The notes below the pieces were generated by a model that was not told the DNA's origin, did not search any database, and saw only the letters and a program-made list of their open reading frames with translations. Shown here piece by piece: positions 26,100-33,420 of a DNA stretch of 64,000 bases. The first letter of the stretch is position 1. Every line of letters begins with the position of its first letter. The stretch is from NCBI RefSeq assembly GCF_001542815.1, contig NZ_CP006992.1, positions 2,237,501 to 2,301,500 on the forward strand. The letters run 5' to 3'. The position numbers and the translations under genes were made by a program. This DNA is from Methylobacterium sp. AMS5 (lineage in GTDB: Bacteria > Pseudomonadota > Alphaproteobacteria > Rhizobiales > Beijerinckiaceae).

Positions 26100-26846
26100 A
26101 TGACCTACTGCGTCGGAGTGCTCGTCGAGGACGGGCTGGTGATGATCGCCGACACCCGCACCAATGCGGGGCTCGACAACATCTCGACCTTCCGCAAGCT
26201 GCACATGTTCAACACGCCGAATGAGCGCGTGATGATGCTGGCCTCGGCCGGCAACCTGTCCATGACGCAATCGGTGCTCAGCATGCTCCGCGAGGGCGTG
26301 GACGACATCGAGGGCGAGACGCCGGCCAAGCTCAAGGACGCGGCCACGATGTTCAAGGCGGCCCAGCTCGTCGGCCGGGCGATTCGCCGGGTACGCGAGA
26401 TCGAGGCGGCCGGGTTCGAGGCAGCCAACCTGCGCATGGAGGTCTCGTTCCTGTTCGGTGGTCAGATCGGCACCGAGCCGATGCGGCTGTTCATGATCTA
26501 CTCGGCCGGCAATTTCATCGAGTGCAGCCGCGAGGCGCCGTTCCTCCAGATCGGCGAGCACAAATACGGCAAGCCGATCCTCGACCGGGCCGTGACCTTC
26601 GAGACCGACCTCTACGACGCGCTGAAGGTGGGCCTCGTCTCGATGGATTCGACCATGCGCTCGAATCTCGGCGTCGGCCTGCCGATCGACATCGCCGTGC
26701 AGCGCCGCGGCGCCCTCGACCTCGAAGTGAGCCATCGCATCGAGGCCGGCGAGAGCTACTTTCACGATCTGCGCGAGCGCTGGTCGGCGGCGCTCCGCGC
26801 GGCGCACCGCGCGATTCCGCGCCCGCCCTACGGGCCGCAGCGCTAA
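26100..26846 (+). CDS. Anbu, proteasome-like Ntn-hydrolase
   Basis: A 248-residue bacterial proteasome homologue (ancestral beta subunit). After removal of Met1 the chain begins TYCVGVLVEDGLVMIADTRT, placing the nucleophile at Thr1, the conserved acid at Asp17 and Lys at position 32, matching the Thr-Asp-Lys arrangement of Ntn proteases. KLHMFNTPNERVMMLASAGN is also typical. Known Anbu proteins assemble into open rings; the substrate and partner are not established. Last gene of the ATP-grasp/alpha-E/transglutaminase set. Start ATG 26100 is fixed by the need for a threonine at position 2. Confidence 0.95.
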   Translation: MTYCVGVLVEDGLVMIADTRTNAGLDNISTFRKLHMFNTPNERVMMLASAGNLSMTQSVLSMLREGVDDIEGETPAKLKDAATMFKAAQLVGRAIRRVREIEAAGFEAANLRMEVSFLFGGQIGTEPMRLFMIYSAGNFIECSREAPFLQIGEHKYGKPILDRAVTFETDLYDALKVGLVSMDSTMRSNLGVGLPIDIAVQRRGALDLEVSHRIEAGESYFHDLRERWSAALRAAHRAIPRPPYGPQR

Positions 26847-26865
26847 AGCGCATCCCGACGAAGGG

Positions 26866-26894
26866 GACGCCTCTTCGGCAAAAGAAGGCGCGTC
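26866..26894. terminator. Hairpin between converging Anbu and sirtuin genes
   Basis: GACGCCTCTTC (26866-26876) and GAAGGCGCGTC (26884-26894) pair over eleven positions with one mismatch and one wobble, with loop GGCAAAA. It lies 19 bases after the Anbu stop and could end transcription from either side, although a strong U-tract is missing. Confidence 0.55.
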
Positions 26895-26960
26895 ACAACA
26901 AGGGCCGAGAGGCGCCGGCCCGATGCAATGGGGTCGGGTACGGCTCTCGGCGCAGACGCA

Positions 26961-27668
26961 TTAGGCGCCGCTCAAGACCTCTTCGACGAAGGCCGGCACG
27001 GTTTCGCTCGCGCGCCCGAGCCGGGTCGCCTCGAACAAGCCGGCATTGTCGGCGGCCTCGAGCGTGAGGGCGAGCGTCGGGATGCCGAAGGCGCGGGCCT
27101 GCGCCACGTAGCCCGCCGCCGGGTAGACCGCACCGGAGGTGCCGATCGCCACGAACAGGTCGGCCTCGGCGAGCGCCTCGTCGATCGCTTCGAGGTGCTG
27201 GGGCATCTCGCCGAACCAAACCACGTCGGGCCGCATCCCGCCGCTATGACCGCAATGCGGGCATGGGGTCTCGACGGTGAGATCCTCGTGCCAGACGGTG
27301 TCCGTCGCGCAGGCGGTGCAGCGGGCCTTCCGCAACTCGCCGTGCATGTGCACCACGTGGCGCGAGCCGGCCCGCTCGTGCAGATCGTCGATGTTCTGCG
27401 TGCACAGGAACAGCCGGCCGCCGCGCTCCGCCAAGCCCGCTTCCAGCCGGGCCAGCGCCCCATGTGCAGGGTTCGGTGCGGCGGCGCGGGCGTCGCGGCG
27501 GCGATGATTGTAGAAGTCGTGGACCAGCACCGGATCGGCGGCGAAGCCTTCGGGCGTCGCGAGGCGCATCGGGTCGAACCGGGCCCACGCGCCGTCCGTG
27601 TCGCGGAACGTGCCGAGCCCGCTTTCGGCGGAGATTCCGGCACCCGTCAGAACGAAGATGTTGGTCAT
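26961..27668 (-). CDS. cobB: NAD-dependent protein deacylase, sirtuin (CobB type)
   Basis: A 235-residue sirtuin that would remove acyl groups from lysines using NAD+. Motifs: NIFVLTGAGISAESGLGTFRD (NAD loop, residues 3-23), TQNIDDLHERAG, catalytic His in VVHMHGELR, zinc ligands CTAC and CPHC, and GTSGAVYPAA. Tyr53 and Arg56 (FYNHRRR) match the Tyr-x-x-Arg pair that in class III sirtuins favours succinyl/malonyl lysine. Start MTNIFVL at 27668; four extra residues are possible. Eight bases downstream of the CBS-domain gene, so probably one transcript. Confidence 0.93.
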   Translation of the reverse strand: MTNIFVLTGAGISAESGLGTFRDTDGAWARFDPMRLATPEGFAADPVLVHDFYNHRRRDARAAAPNPAHGALARLEAGLAERGGRLFLCTQNIDDLHERAGSRHVVHMHGELRKARCTACATDTVWHEDLTVETPCPHCGHSGGMRPDVVWFGEMPQHLEAIDEALAEADLFVAIGTSGAVYPAAGYVAQARAFGIPTLALTLEAADNAGLFEATRLGRASETVPAFVEEVLSGA

Positions 27669-27676
27669 CGAGCGCC

Positions 27677-28993
27677 TCAAGCGTCCGGCAGGCGCGTGGC
27701 GAGGACCTTGTCGATGCGCCGCCCGTCCATGTCGACGACCTCGATCCGCCAGCCCTGGGTCTCGATCGCATCGCCCTCCGTCGGGATGCGTCCGAGCTGG
27801 ACGATGAAGAAGCCGGCGAGCGTGGAAAAGTCGTCCGAGCGCGGTCGCTCGGGAAAGCCGAGGCGATCGAACGCGTCGGTCGCCGATATCATGCCGTCGA
27901 TGAGCAGAGAGCCGTCCTCGCGCTCGACCACCATCCGCTCCTCGCCGGGCTCGGGGATCTCGCCGGCCATCGCCTCCAGCAGGTCGGTCTGGGTGACGAT
28001 GCCCTCCAGGCTACCGTACTCGTCGACGACGATCGCCATGCGCACCGGCTTGGTCTGGAACATCTCCAGCACCTTGAGAATCGCCAGACCCTCGTGGACG
28101 ACGATGGGCTCGCGGGTCGCTCCCCTCACATCCAGGGGCTTGCCGTCGAGGAACTGGTCGAGCAGATCCTGCTTGCGCAGCACGCCGACGACGTCGTCGA
28201 TCTGCGCCCGGCTCACGACGAGCTGCTCGTGGCGGCAGGCGCGCACCGCCTCGATGATCTGCTCCTGGGAATCGTCGAGATCGACCCAGTCCACCTCGTT
28301 GCGCGGCGTCATGATCTCGCGGATGCGCCGCTCGCCGATGGCGAGGATGCGCGCCACCGCATCCTCCTGCGCCTCGTGCAGCAGGCCCGCCTCGTGGCTC
28401 GCGGTGACGAGCAGGCTGAGTTCTTTCGGGGAGGGAAGGTTTCCCTCGCCCTCGCCGGGCCTCAGGCCGAGGAGCCGCAGCACCCCGTTGCCGAGGCTGT
28501 TGAGGAGATGGATCGCCGGGCCGAAGACCAACAGGAACAGGGTCAGCGGCCGCACGATCACGAGTGCGGTGCGCTCGCTGCGCTGGAGCGCGAGGCTTTT
28601 CGGCGCCAGCTCGCCCAGCACGATGTGCAACGTGGTGATGACGGCAAAGGCCAGCGCCACGGCCAGCGTATGGGCGCTGAGGCCGGCGGCTTTCTCCGGC
28701 AGCCAGTAGAGCAGCGGTTCGATCAGGTGGGCCAGGGCCGGCTCGCCGACCCAGCCGAGCGCCAGCGAGGACAGCGTGATGCCGAGCTGCGTCGCGGCGA
28801 GATGCGCGTCGAGCCGGTCGGTGGCGCGCTGAAGCGCCTTGGCATTGAGCCGGCCCTCGTTGACCAGTTCGGTGACCCGGCTGCGCCGCACCGCGACGAG
28901 GGAGAATTCCGCCGCGACGAAGAAGCCGTTGGCTAAGACGAGCGCGATGACCGCGACGAGGCCAAGCGCCGAAGACCAGAGACCGTCCGAAAT
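27677..28993 (-). CDS. CNNM/CorC-type membrane protein with CBS pair, probable non-AUG start
   Basis: A hemolysin/CorC-family integral membrane protein, thought to take part in divalent-cation efflux. The part from GTG 28891 (404 residues) has the rest of the DUF21 membrane domain, CBS motifs (EIMTPRNEVDWVDLDDSQEQ and REPIVVHEGLAILKVLEMFQ) and a C-terminal CorC_HlyC domain (RSDDFSTLAGFFIVQ). The conserved first membrane segment, LVLANGFFVAAEFSLVAVRR, is encoded in frame upstream of any ATG/GTG/TTG. The likeliest initiation site is ATT at 28991-28993 behind GGAGGG, giving 438 residues. A stop in frame lies near 29058. Alternatives are an ACG start or a sequence error. Confidence 0.85.
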   Translation of the reverse strand: MSDGLWSSALGLVAVIALVLANGFFVAAEFSLVAVRRSRVTELVNEGRLNAKALQRATDRLDAHLAATQLGITLSSLALGWVGEPALAHLIEPLLYWLPEKAAGLSAHTLAVALAFAVITTLHIVLGELAPKSLALQRSERTALVIVRPLTLFLLVFGPAIHLLNSLGNGVLRLLGLRPGEGEGNLPSPKELSLLVTASHEAGLLHEAQEDAVARILAIGERRIREIMTPRNEVDWVDLDDSQEQIIEAVRACRHEQLVVSRAQIDDVVGVLRKQDLLDQFLDGKPLDVRGATREPIVVHEGLAILKVLEMFQTKPVRMAIVVDEYGSLEGIVTQTDLLEAMAGEIPEPGEERMVVEREDGSLLIDGMISATDAFDRLGFPERPRSDDFSTLAGFFIVQLGRIPTEGDAIETQGWRIEVVDMDGRRIDKVLATRLPDA

Positions 28994-29215
28994 CGTGCCC
29001 TCCCGGGGCCAAGCCGCACTGCTGACCGCCCCTGAGGCGGCACCGATGCTGAGTGTCTCTCACAAAATTCCCGCTGCGCCGTCGCGCCCGGAAAACAAAC
29101 GTCCGGTGATCGGGAGTGTTGTGAGGCACTCTTAGAGCCGAACCCCTCTATGGGGGAAGAGGTTCGGGCGCATTCTCGCGTGGGCGACCTCGCCTGCGTC
29201 ACCCGATCGGCGCGC

Positions 29216-29263
29216 GCATCGTCATTTTCGTGGAAGCCGGCCGCTACCCTTCGGGACGATGCT
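29216..29263. repeat. Diverged palindromic repeat (GCATCGTCC family)
   Basis: GCATCGTC begins at about 29217 and TTCGGGACGATGC ends at about 29263. The inner arms have decayed. It lies upstream of the large glycosyltransferase gene, where the CNNM gene and this gene diverge. Confidence 0.6.
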
Positions 29264-29306
29264 ATAGGGGAAGGATGTCGCCCCGGCCGCGCCACACTTC
29301 GTTTCC

Positions 29307-32300
29307 ATGCATTTCGAAGGGCCGATCCCAGTGCGGGGCCCGGTTTTGGCGTTGTCGAGGAATGTGGCCGTGATCAAGCTGCCGAAGCTGTTTCGGCCCA
29401 AGCGCCGCGATGCCGCGGTGGCCGCCCCCTTCTTCGATCCCGCCTTCTACCGCTCGGCCTATCCCGACGTGGCTTCGGGCGGCGGCGACCCGCTTCGGCA
29501 CTACCTCGACCATGGCTGGCTGGAGGGCCGCGACCCGTCCGCGGTGTTCTCGACGTTGTTCTACGCCGACTACCACCTCGCCGACCGGGCGCCGATCAAC
29601 CCGCTTCTCCATTATGCGGGGCTCTCGCCGACCGAGCGGCTTCGGGTCGCGACGCAGCCGGGCCCGGATTTTACGGCGCTCCAGGCCGGCGTGGTCGAGC
29701 CCTATTTCGATGCGCCGTATTATGCCCGTCTCGCCGGTCTCGAGGCAGGCGAGGACCCGCTCACCCACTACCTGACCAAGGGCTGGCGGCGCGGGCTCGA
29801 CCCGAACGACGCCTTCTCGGGTGATGCCTACCTCCAGCGCCACGCGCATATGCGGCGCCTCGGCGTCAGCCCGCTCTATCATTTTGCCGCGACGCGACGG
29901 CTCCAGGCTTCGGAGGCCGCAGCCCCGCCCGCGCGGCGCGCCAAGCCGCAGGCCGCAATGCTGCCCGCGGACCCGGCCGAAGCCTCCGACGCGCAGATCT
30001 ACGAGACGGTGGCGGCGGCCTTCGACCGGGAGCACTACCTCGACACCAATCCCGACATCCGCCGCTCCGGCGTCGATCCGGTCCGCCATTTCCTCGATTT
30101 CGGCGCCCGCGAGGACCGCGACCCGAGCCCCGACTTTTCGGTGCGATTCTACCGCAAGCACTACCGGCGGGAGATCGGCGCCGGGGTGAACCCGTTCTTC
30201 CACTATCTCGCGGTGGGTCAGCCGCGCGGCTTCCGGCCGACACCGTTCGGTCTCGGCACCTGGCCCGCGCAGGTCGCGCCGACGCCGGCCGAGTGGGAGC
30301 AGGCCAAGCCCGCCGCCGACATCGCGGCGGCGCGGGTCGTGCTGATCATGCCCGTCTACAAGGGCTACGACGACACCCTGCGGGCGATCCACTCGGTGCT
30401 GAGCGCAGGGCAGGCCACCGCCTTCGCCCTCCTCGTCATCGACGATTGCAGCCCCGATCCGCGCCTGAGTGCGGCCTTGGCCGAGCTCGGAGGCCGGGGC
30501 CTGTTCGCCCACCTCGTCAACGACGCGAATCTCGGCTTCGTACGGACCTGCAACCGCGGTCTGGACCAGGCCGCGGGCAAAGATGTGGTGCTCCTCAACG
30601 CCGACATCGTCGTCTACGGCGACTGGCTCGACCGCCTGCTCTGGCACCTCGACGCCGACCCCCGTGTCGCGACGGTCACGCCGTTCTCCAACAACGCCAC
30701 GATCTGCAGCTATCCGCGGCCGAACGTCGACAACCAGGCCCGGCTCGAGATCACGCCCGCCGAGATCGACGCCTTCACCCGCGTCTGCAACGCCCGCACG
30801 AGTTCGCCGGTGCCGACCGGCGTCGGCTTCTGCATGGCGATGCGCCGGGAGGCGATCGCGGCGGTGGGGCTCCTCGACGCCGAGACCTTCGGTCGCGGCT
30901 ACGGCGAAGAGAACGACTTCTGCATGCGCGCCCTCAAGGCGGGCTTCACCAATGTGCTGGCCCACGACATCTTCGTGTTCCATTCCGGCAGCGTCTCCTT
31001 CGGCGCGCTGCTCGCGACCAAGGGTGCGGATATCTTCCGCGCGATCCTGACCAAGCACCCCGACTACCAGCGCCGGGTCCACAACCACATCGAGCTCGAT
31101 CCTGCGCGCTTTGCCCGGCGCCGCCTCGACCTCTCCCGCTTTGCCAAGCGCGCCGCAGCAAGCGCCGGGCGCGGTATTGCCCTGATCGTGACCCACGATC
31201 TGGGTGGCGGCGTCGAGACCCATATCGAGGCGCTGAGCGCCCGGCTCGCCGAGGCCGGACTCGCCGTCGTCTACCTGCGCACCGACGAGCCCGGCGGGTT
31301 CAGGCTCGGCCTGCACGGGGCGGGCGGGATCGACTTTCCCGTCTCGATCCTCGACCCGCTCTCCCTCGACCGGGATGCGGATCTCCTCGCCGAGCTGATC
31401 GGCTGGCTCGCCCCGGCGATGGTGCATGTCCACTCGCTGGCAGGACTCGATGCCCCCTCGACCCGCGCGGCGATGCGGCTGATCGAGGCGGCGGGGACCG
31501 GCTACGACGTGACGCTGCACGACTACGCCTCGGTCTGCCACCGCAACAACCTCGTGCGGCCCGACGGCGTCTTTTGCCGTCTGGCCGAGCCCGCCGCCTG
31601 CCGCGACTGCATCCGCCTCGATCGCGACGCCGACGGGATCGTGCTGCCCGATCCCGCCGAGCGGCGGCGGGACTGGGCCGGGTTCCTCGACCGCGCCCGG
31701 ACGGTGTTCGCCCCCTCGGCCGATCTCGCGGATCGCATCGGCAGCACGTTGCACCTCGACCGCATCGCGCTGCGCCCGCACGAGGAGACGCTCGCCGGTG
31801 TCGAGCTCAAGGCGCGCCAGCGCCGGGAAGGGCCGCTGCGGGTCGCGGTGATCGGATCGATCGGCGCGCACAAGGGCTACGACGTCGTCCACAACCTCGC
31901 CCTTGACGCCCGGTTGCGGCAATTGCCGATCGTGTTCACGATCGTCGGCCATTCTGCCGAGCCGCGCGCCATGGAGGCGGCGGGGGTGCGCGAGACCGGC
32001 CTCTACGGCAGCGATGCGGCGGCGCTCGCCGAGATCGCCCGGCTCGATCCGGACCTCGTCCTGCTCCCCTCGATCTGGCCGGAGACCTACTGCTACACGC
32101 TCTCGCTCGCGCTGGCGGCCGGGGTGCCGCCGGTGGTGTTCGATCTCGGCGCCCAGGCCGAGCGGCTGCGCGCGAGCGGGGCGGGCCATCGCCTCGATCC
32201 CGCGCTGGCCGACGACCCGCAGCGGCTGAACGCGGCCCTGCTCGCGCTTCCCATCGACGCGCTCTGGGCCGCCCGCGAGCCGTTTCGGCCGACCGTCTAC

Positions 32301-32438
32301 CCGCGGATCCTGGAAGATTATTACGGCCTCGACGCGGCCGCCCTCTCGAACATCGCGCCCGAGGCGGGGAGGGAAGGGGCCGCTTCGGTCGATCACCGGG
32401 ACGGGCTGCGCGCCGCGCGATCCCGCCACATGTCATAG
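29307..32438 (+). CDS. Two-domain glycosyltransferase (GT2 + GT4) with N-terminal repeats
   Basis: A 1043-residue protein likely to build a surface polysaccharide. Residues about 40-310 hold four or five degenerate copies of a unit like FDPAFYRSAYPDVASGG...HYLDHGWLEGRDP, also seen as FDREHYLDTNPDIRRSGVDP. From about 344 there is a GT-A (GT2) domain: RVVLIMPVYKGYDDTLRAIH, the LVIDDCSPD loop and VLLNADIVVYGDW for the metal site. From about 620 there is a GT-B (GT4-like) domain beginning GIALIVTHDLGGGVETHIEA, ending with PSIWPETYCYTLSLALAAGV. ATG 29307 is the longest start; a GTG near 29370 (VIKLPKLFRPKRR) with GAGGA upstream is equally plausible. The acceptor is unknown. Confidence 0.88.
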   Translation: MHFEGPIPVRGPVLALSRNVAVIKLPKLFRPKRRDAAVAAPFFDPAFYRSAYPDVASGGGDPLRHYLDHGWLEGRDPSAVFSTLFYADYHLADRAPINPLLHYAGLSPTERLRVATQPGPDFTALQAGVVEPYFDAPYYARLAGLEAGEDPLTHYLTKGWRRGLDPNDAFSGDAYLQRHAHMRRLGVSPLYHFAATRRLQASEAAAPPARRAKPQAAMLPADPAEASDAQIYETVAAAFDREHYLDTNPDIRRSGVDPVRHFLDFGAREDRDPSPDFSVRFYRKHYRREIGAGVNPFFHYLAVGQPRGFRPTPFGLGTWPAQVAPTPAEWEQAKPAADIAAARVVLIMPVYKGYDDTLRAIHSVLSAGQATAFALLVIDDCSPDPRLSAALAELGGRGLFAHLVNDANLGFVRTCNRGLDQAAGKDVVLLNADIVVYGDWLDRLLWHLDADPRVATVTPFSNNATICSYPRPNVDNQARLEITPAEIDAFTRVCNARTSSPVPTGVGFCMAMRREAIAAVGLLDAETFGRGYGEENDFCMRALKAGFTNVLAHDIFVFHSGSVSFGALLATKGADIFRAILTKHPDYQRRVHNHIELDPARFARRRLDLSRFAKRAAASAGRGIALIVTHDLGGGVETHIEALSARLAEAGLAVVYLRTDEPGGFRLGLHGAGGIDFPVSILDPLSLDRDADLLAELIGWLAPAMVHVHSLAGLDAPSTRAAMRLIEAAGTGYDVTLHDYASVCHRNNLVRPDGVFCRLAEPAACRDCIRLDRDADGIVLPDPAERRRDWAGFLDRARTVFAPSADLADRIGSTLHLDRIALRPHEETLAGVELKARQRREGPLRVAVIGSIGAHKGYDVVHNLALDARLRQLPIVFTIVGHSAEPRAMEAAGVRETGLYGSDAAALAEIARLDPDLVLLPSIWPETYCYTLSLALAAGVPPVVFDLGAQAERLRASGAGHRLDPALADDPQRLNAALLALPIDALWAAREPFRPTVYPRILEDYYGLDAAALSNIAPEAGREGAASVDHRDGLRAARSRHMS

Positions 32439-32529
32439 ACGGGGCTGCGACTCAGCGGCTACAACGGTCAAGCTAGGCGAGTCTCGCGCGGTCTCGCCTC
32501 GGCGTTCGTTGCAAGCCAAGGGGAAGCCC

Positions 32530-32760
32530 ATGACCACGCAGAACCTCAACGTGACCGCCCGCGAACGCGACACGCTCCTGGCGGCGTTGCGCTACTATCA
32601 ATTCTACCGGATGCAGGGACATCCGTTCGACCCTCGCAAGGACGACCTGATCGACACCATCGCCGCCAGCAGCGGCGAGGCCCTCGACGTGACCGAGATC
32701 GACGATCTCTGCGCGGGCCTGAACGGCAACCGCCACGCCCTGGCCAGCGTGGCCGCCTGA
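32530..32760 (+). CDS. Hypothetical protein (76 residues)
   Basis: Starts at ATG 32530 behind AAGGGGAAG. The protein begins MTTQNLNVTARERDTLLAAL, continues RYYQFYRMQGHPFDPRKDDL, and ends in an alanine-rich helix. Soluble, no cysteines except one in DDLCAGLNGN. Codon use and ribosome-binding site support a real gene. No family recognised. It stands alone between the large glycosyltransferase and a converging minus-strand pair. Confidence 0.65.
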   Translation: MTTQNLNVTARERDTLLAALRYYQFYRMQGHPFDPRKDDLIDTIAASSGEALDVTEIDDLCAGLNGNRHALASVAA

Positions 32761-32799
32761 GAAGCCTCCGCGACGCCCGCCGAGCCCAAACCAAGTCAC

Positions 32800-32886
32800 T
32801 CAGGTCAGAAGGGCATTGAGGAGAACGGCCGCTCCGAGGCCGAGCACGAACGCCGCCGCGAGCAGCGATGTGTCCGCGGCGGTCAT
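32800..32886 (-). CDS. 28-residue single-span membrane microprotein
   Basis: ATG at 32886 shares four bases (ATGA) with the stop codon of the preceding secreted-protein gene, so translation is probably coupled. The peptide MTAADTSLLAAAFVLGLGAA continues VLLNALLT and ends at TGA 32800-32802. Residues 7-27 form one hydrophobic helix with a glycine pair, and the termini are polar. It is too short for usual gene calling. Evidence is the ATGA junction plus composition; function unknown. Confidence 0.5.
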   Translation of the reverse strand: MTAADTSLLAAAFVLGLGAAVLLNALLT

Positions 32887-33134
32887 CGGGAGGCTTCGCC
32901 CGCCGAGATGCCGACCAGAAGCGGCCGGCGGGTGACCACGACTTGCCCCGGAACCGGCGCTCCGTCGTCGATCCGGGCACTCACCGGAACCGTGCCACCC
33001 GCTTGCGGCAGGCGCTGGGTGAAGGCTTTGGCCGAGCCGGCCGGGCTCGGCACCGCTTCGACGAGGGACGGCGCGAGCAGGGCGTAGGCTGCCATCACCG
33101 TTCCGGCCGCAGCGATCTTGATCAGGTCCCGCAT
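32883..33134 (-). CDS. Small secreted hypothetical protein
   Basis: An 83-residue protein with a signal peptide (MRDLIKIAAAGTVMAAYALL, cleavage near VEA at 27). It has a short mature domain with two valine-rich strands (GGTVPVSARIDDG and PGQVVVTRRPLLVGI). Its stop overlaps the start of the 28-residue membrane peptide. No family recognised. Upstream 286 bases to the protease gene hold no other gene. Confidence 0.6.
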   Translation of the reverse strand: MRDLIKIAAAGTVMAAYALLAPSLVEAVPSPAGSAKAFTQRLPQAGGTVPVSARIDDGAPVPGQVVVTRRPLLVGISAGEASR

Positions 33135-33420
33135 GATGTCCGCCCCTCCAGACCGGAGCCTTCGGCTCTCGTGTGGGGCGGTTCTACCGACCCCTGGTTG
33201 CCGGCGGATTTCCTCGTACGGTTACCGGATTGCGTCGCGCGTGATCGACGAAACATCGGAAACGGAACGTTTGGCCCGCCAGCCCAAGCGCGACCTTAGG
33301 GCCGGAACGCGCCCGTGGATGAGCGCCAGCGCACCCGGCATGGCTCGCTCCGCGCCCGCAGAGGCGGAGAGAGCGCTCGCCGAGGCGCCGAGGGAGGCGG
33401 TCGGGTGGAAGCCCGTGGGC

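Noticed and set aside
27677..28891. CNNM/CBS gene annotated as a 404-residue protein from GTG 28891
   Set aside because: It would lack the conserved first membrane segment that is encoded in frame immediately upstream.
29262..32429. Very long open frame antisense to the GT2-GT4 gene
   Set aside because: High-GC coding DNA leaves the opposite strand open. The translation is Arg/Gly/Val-rich with no domain, while the plus-strand frame shows clear glycosyltransferase motifs.
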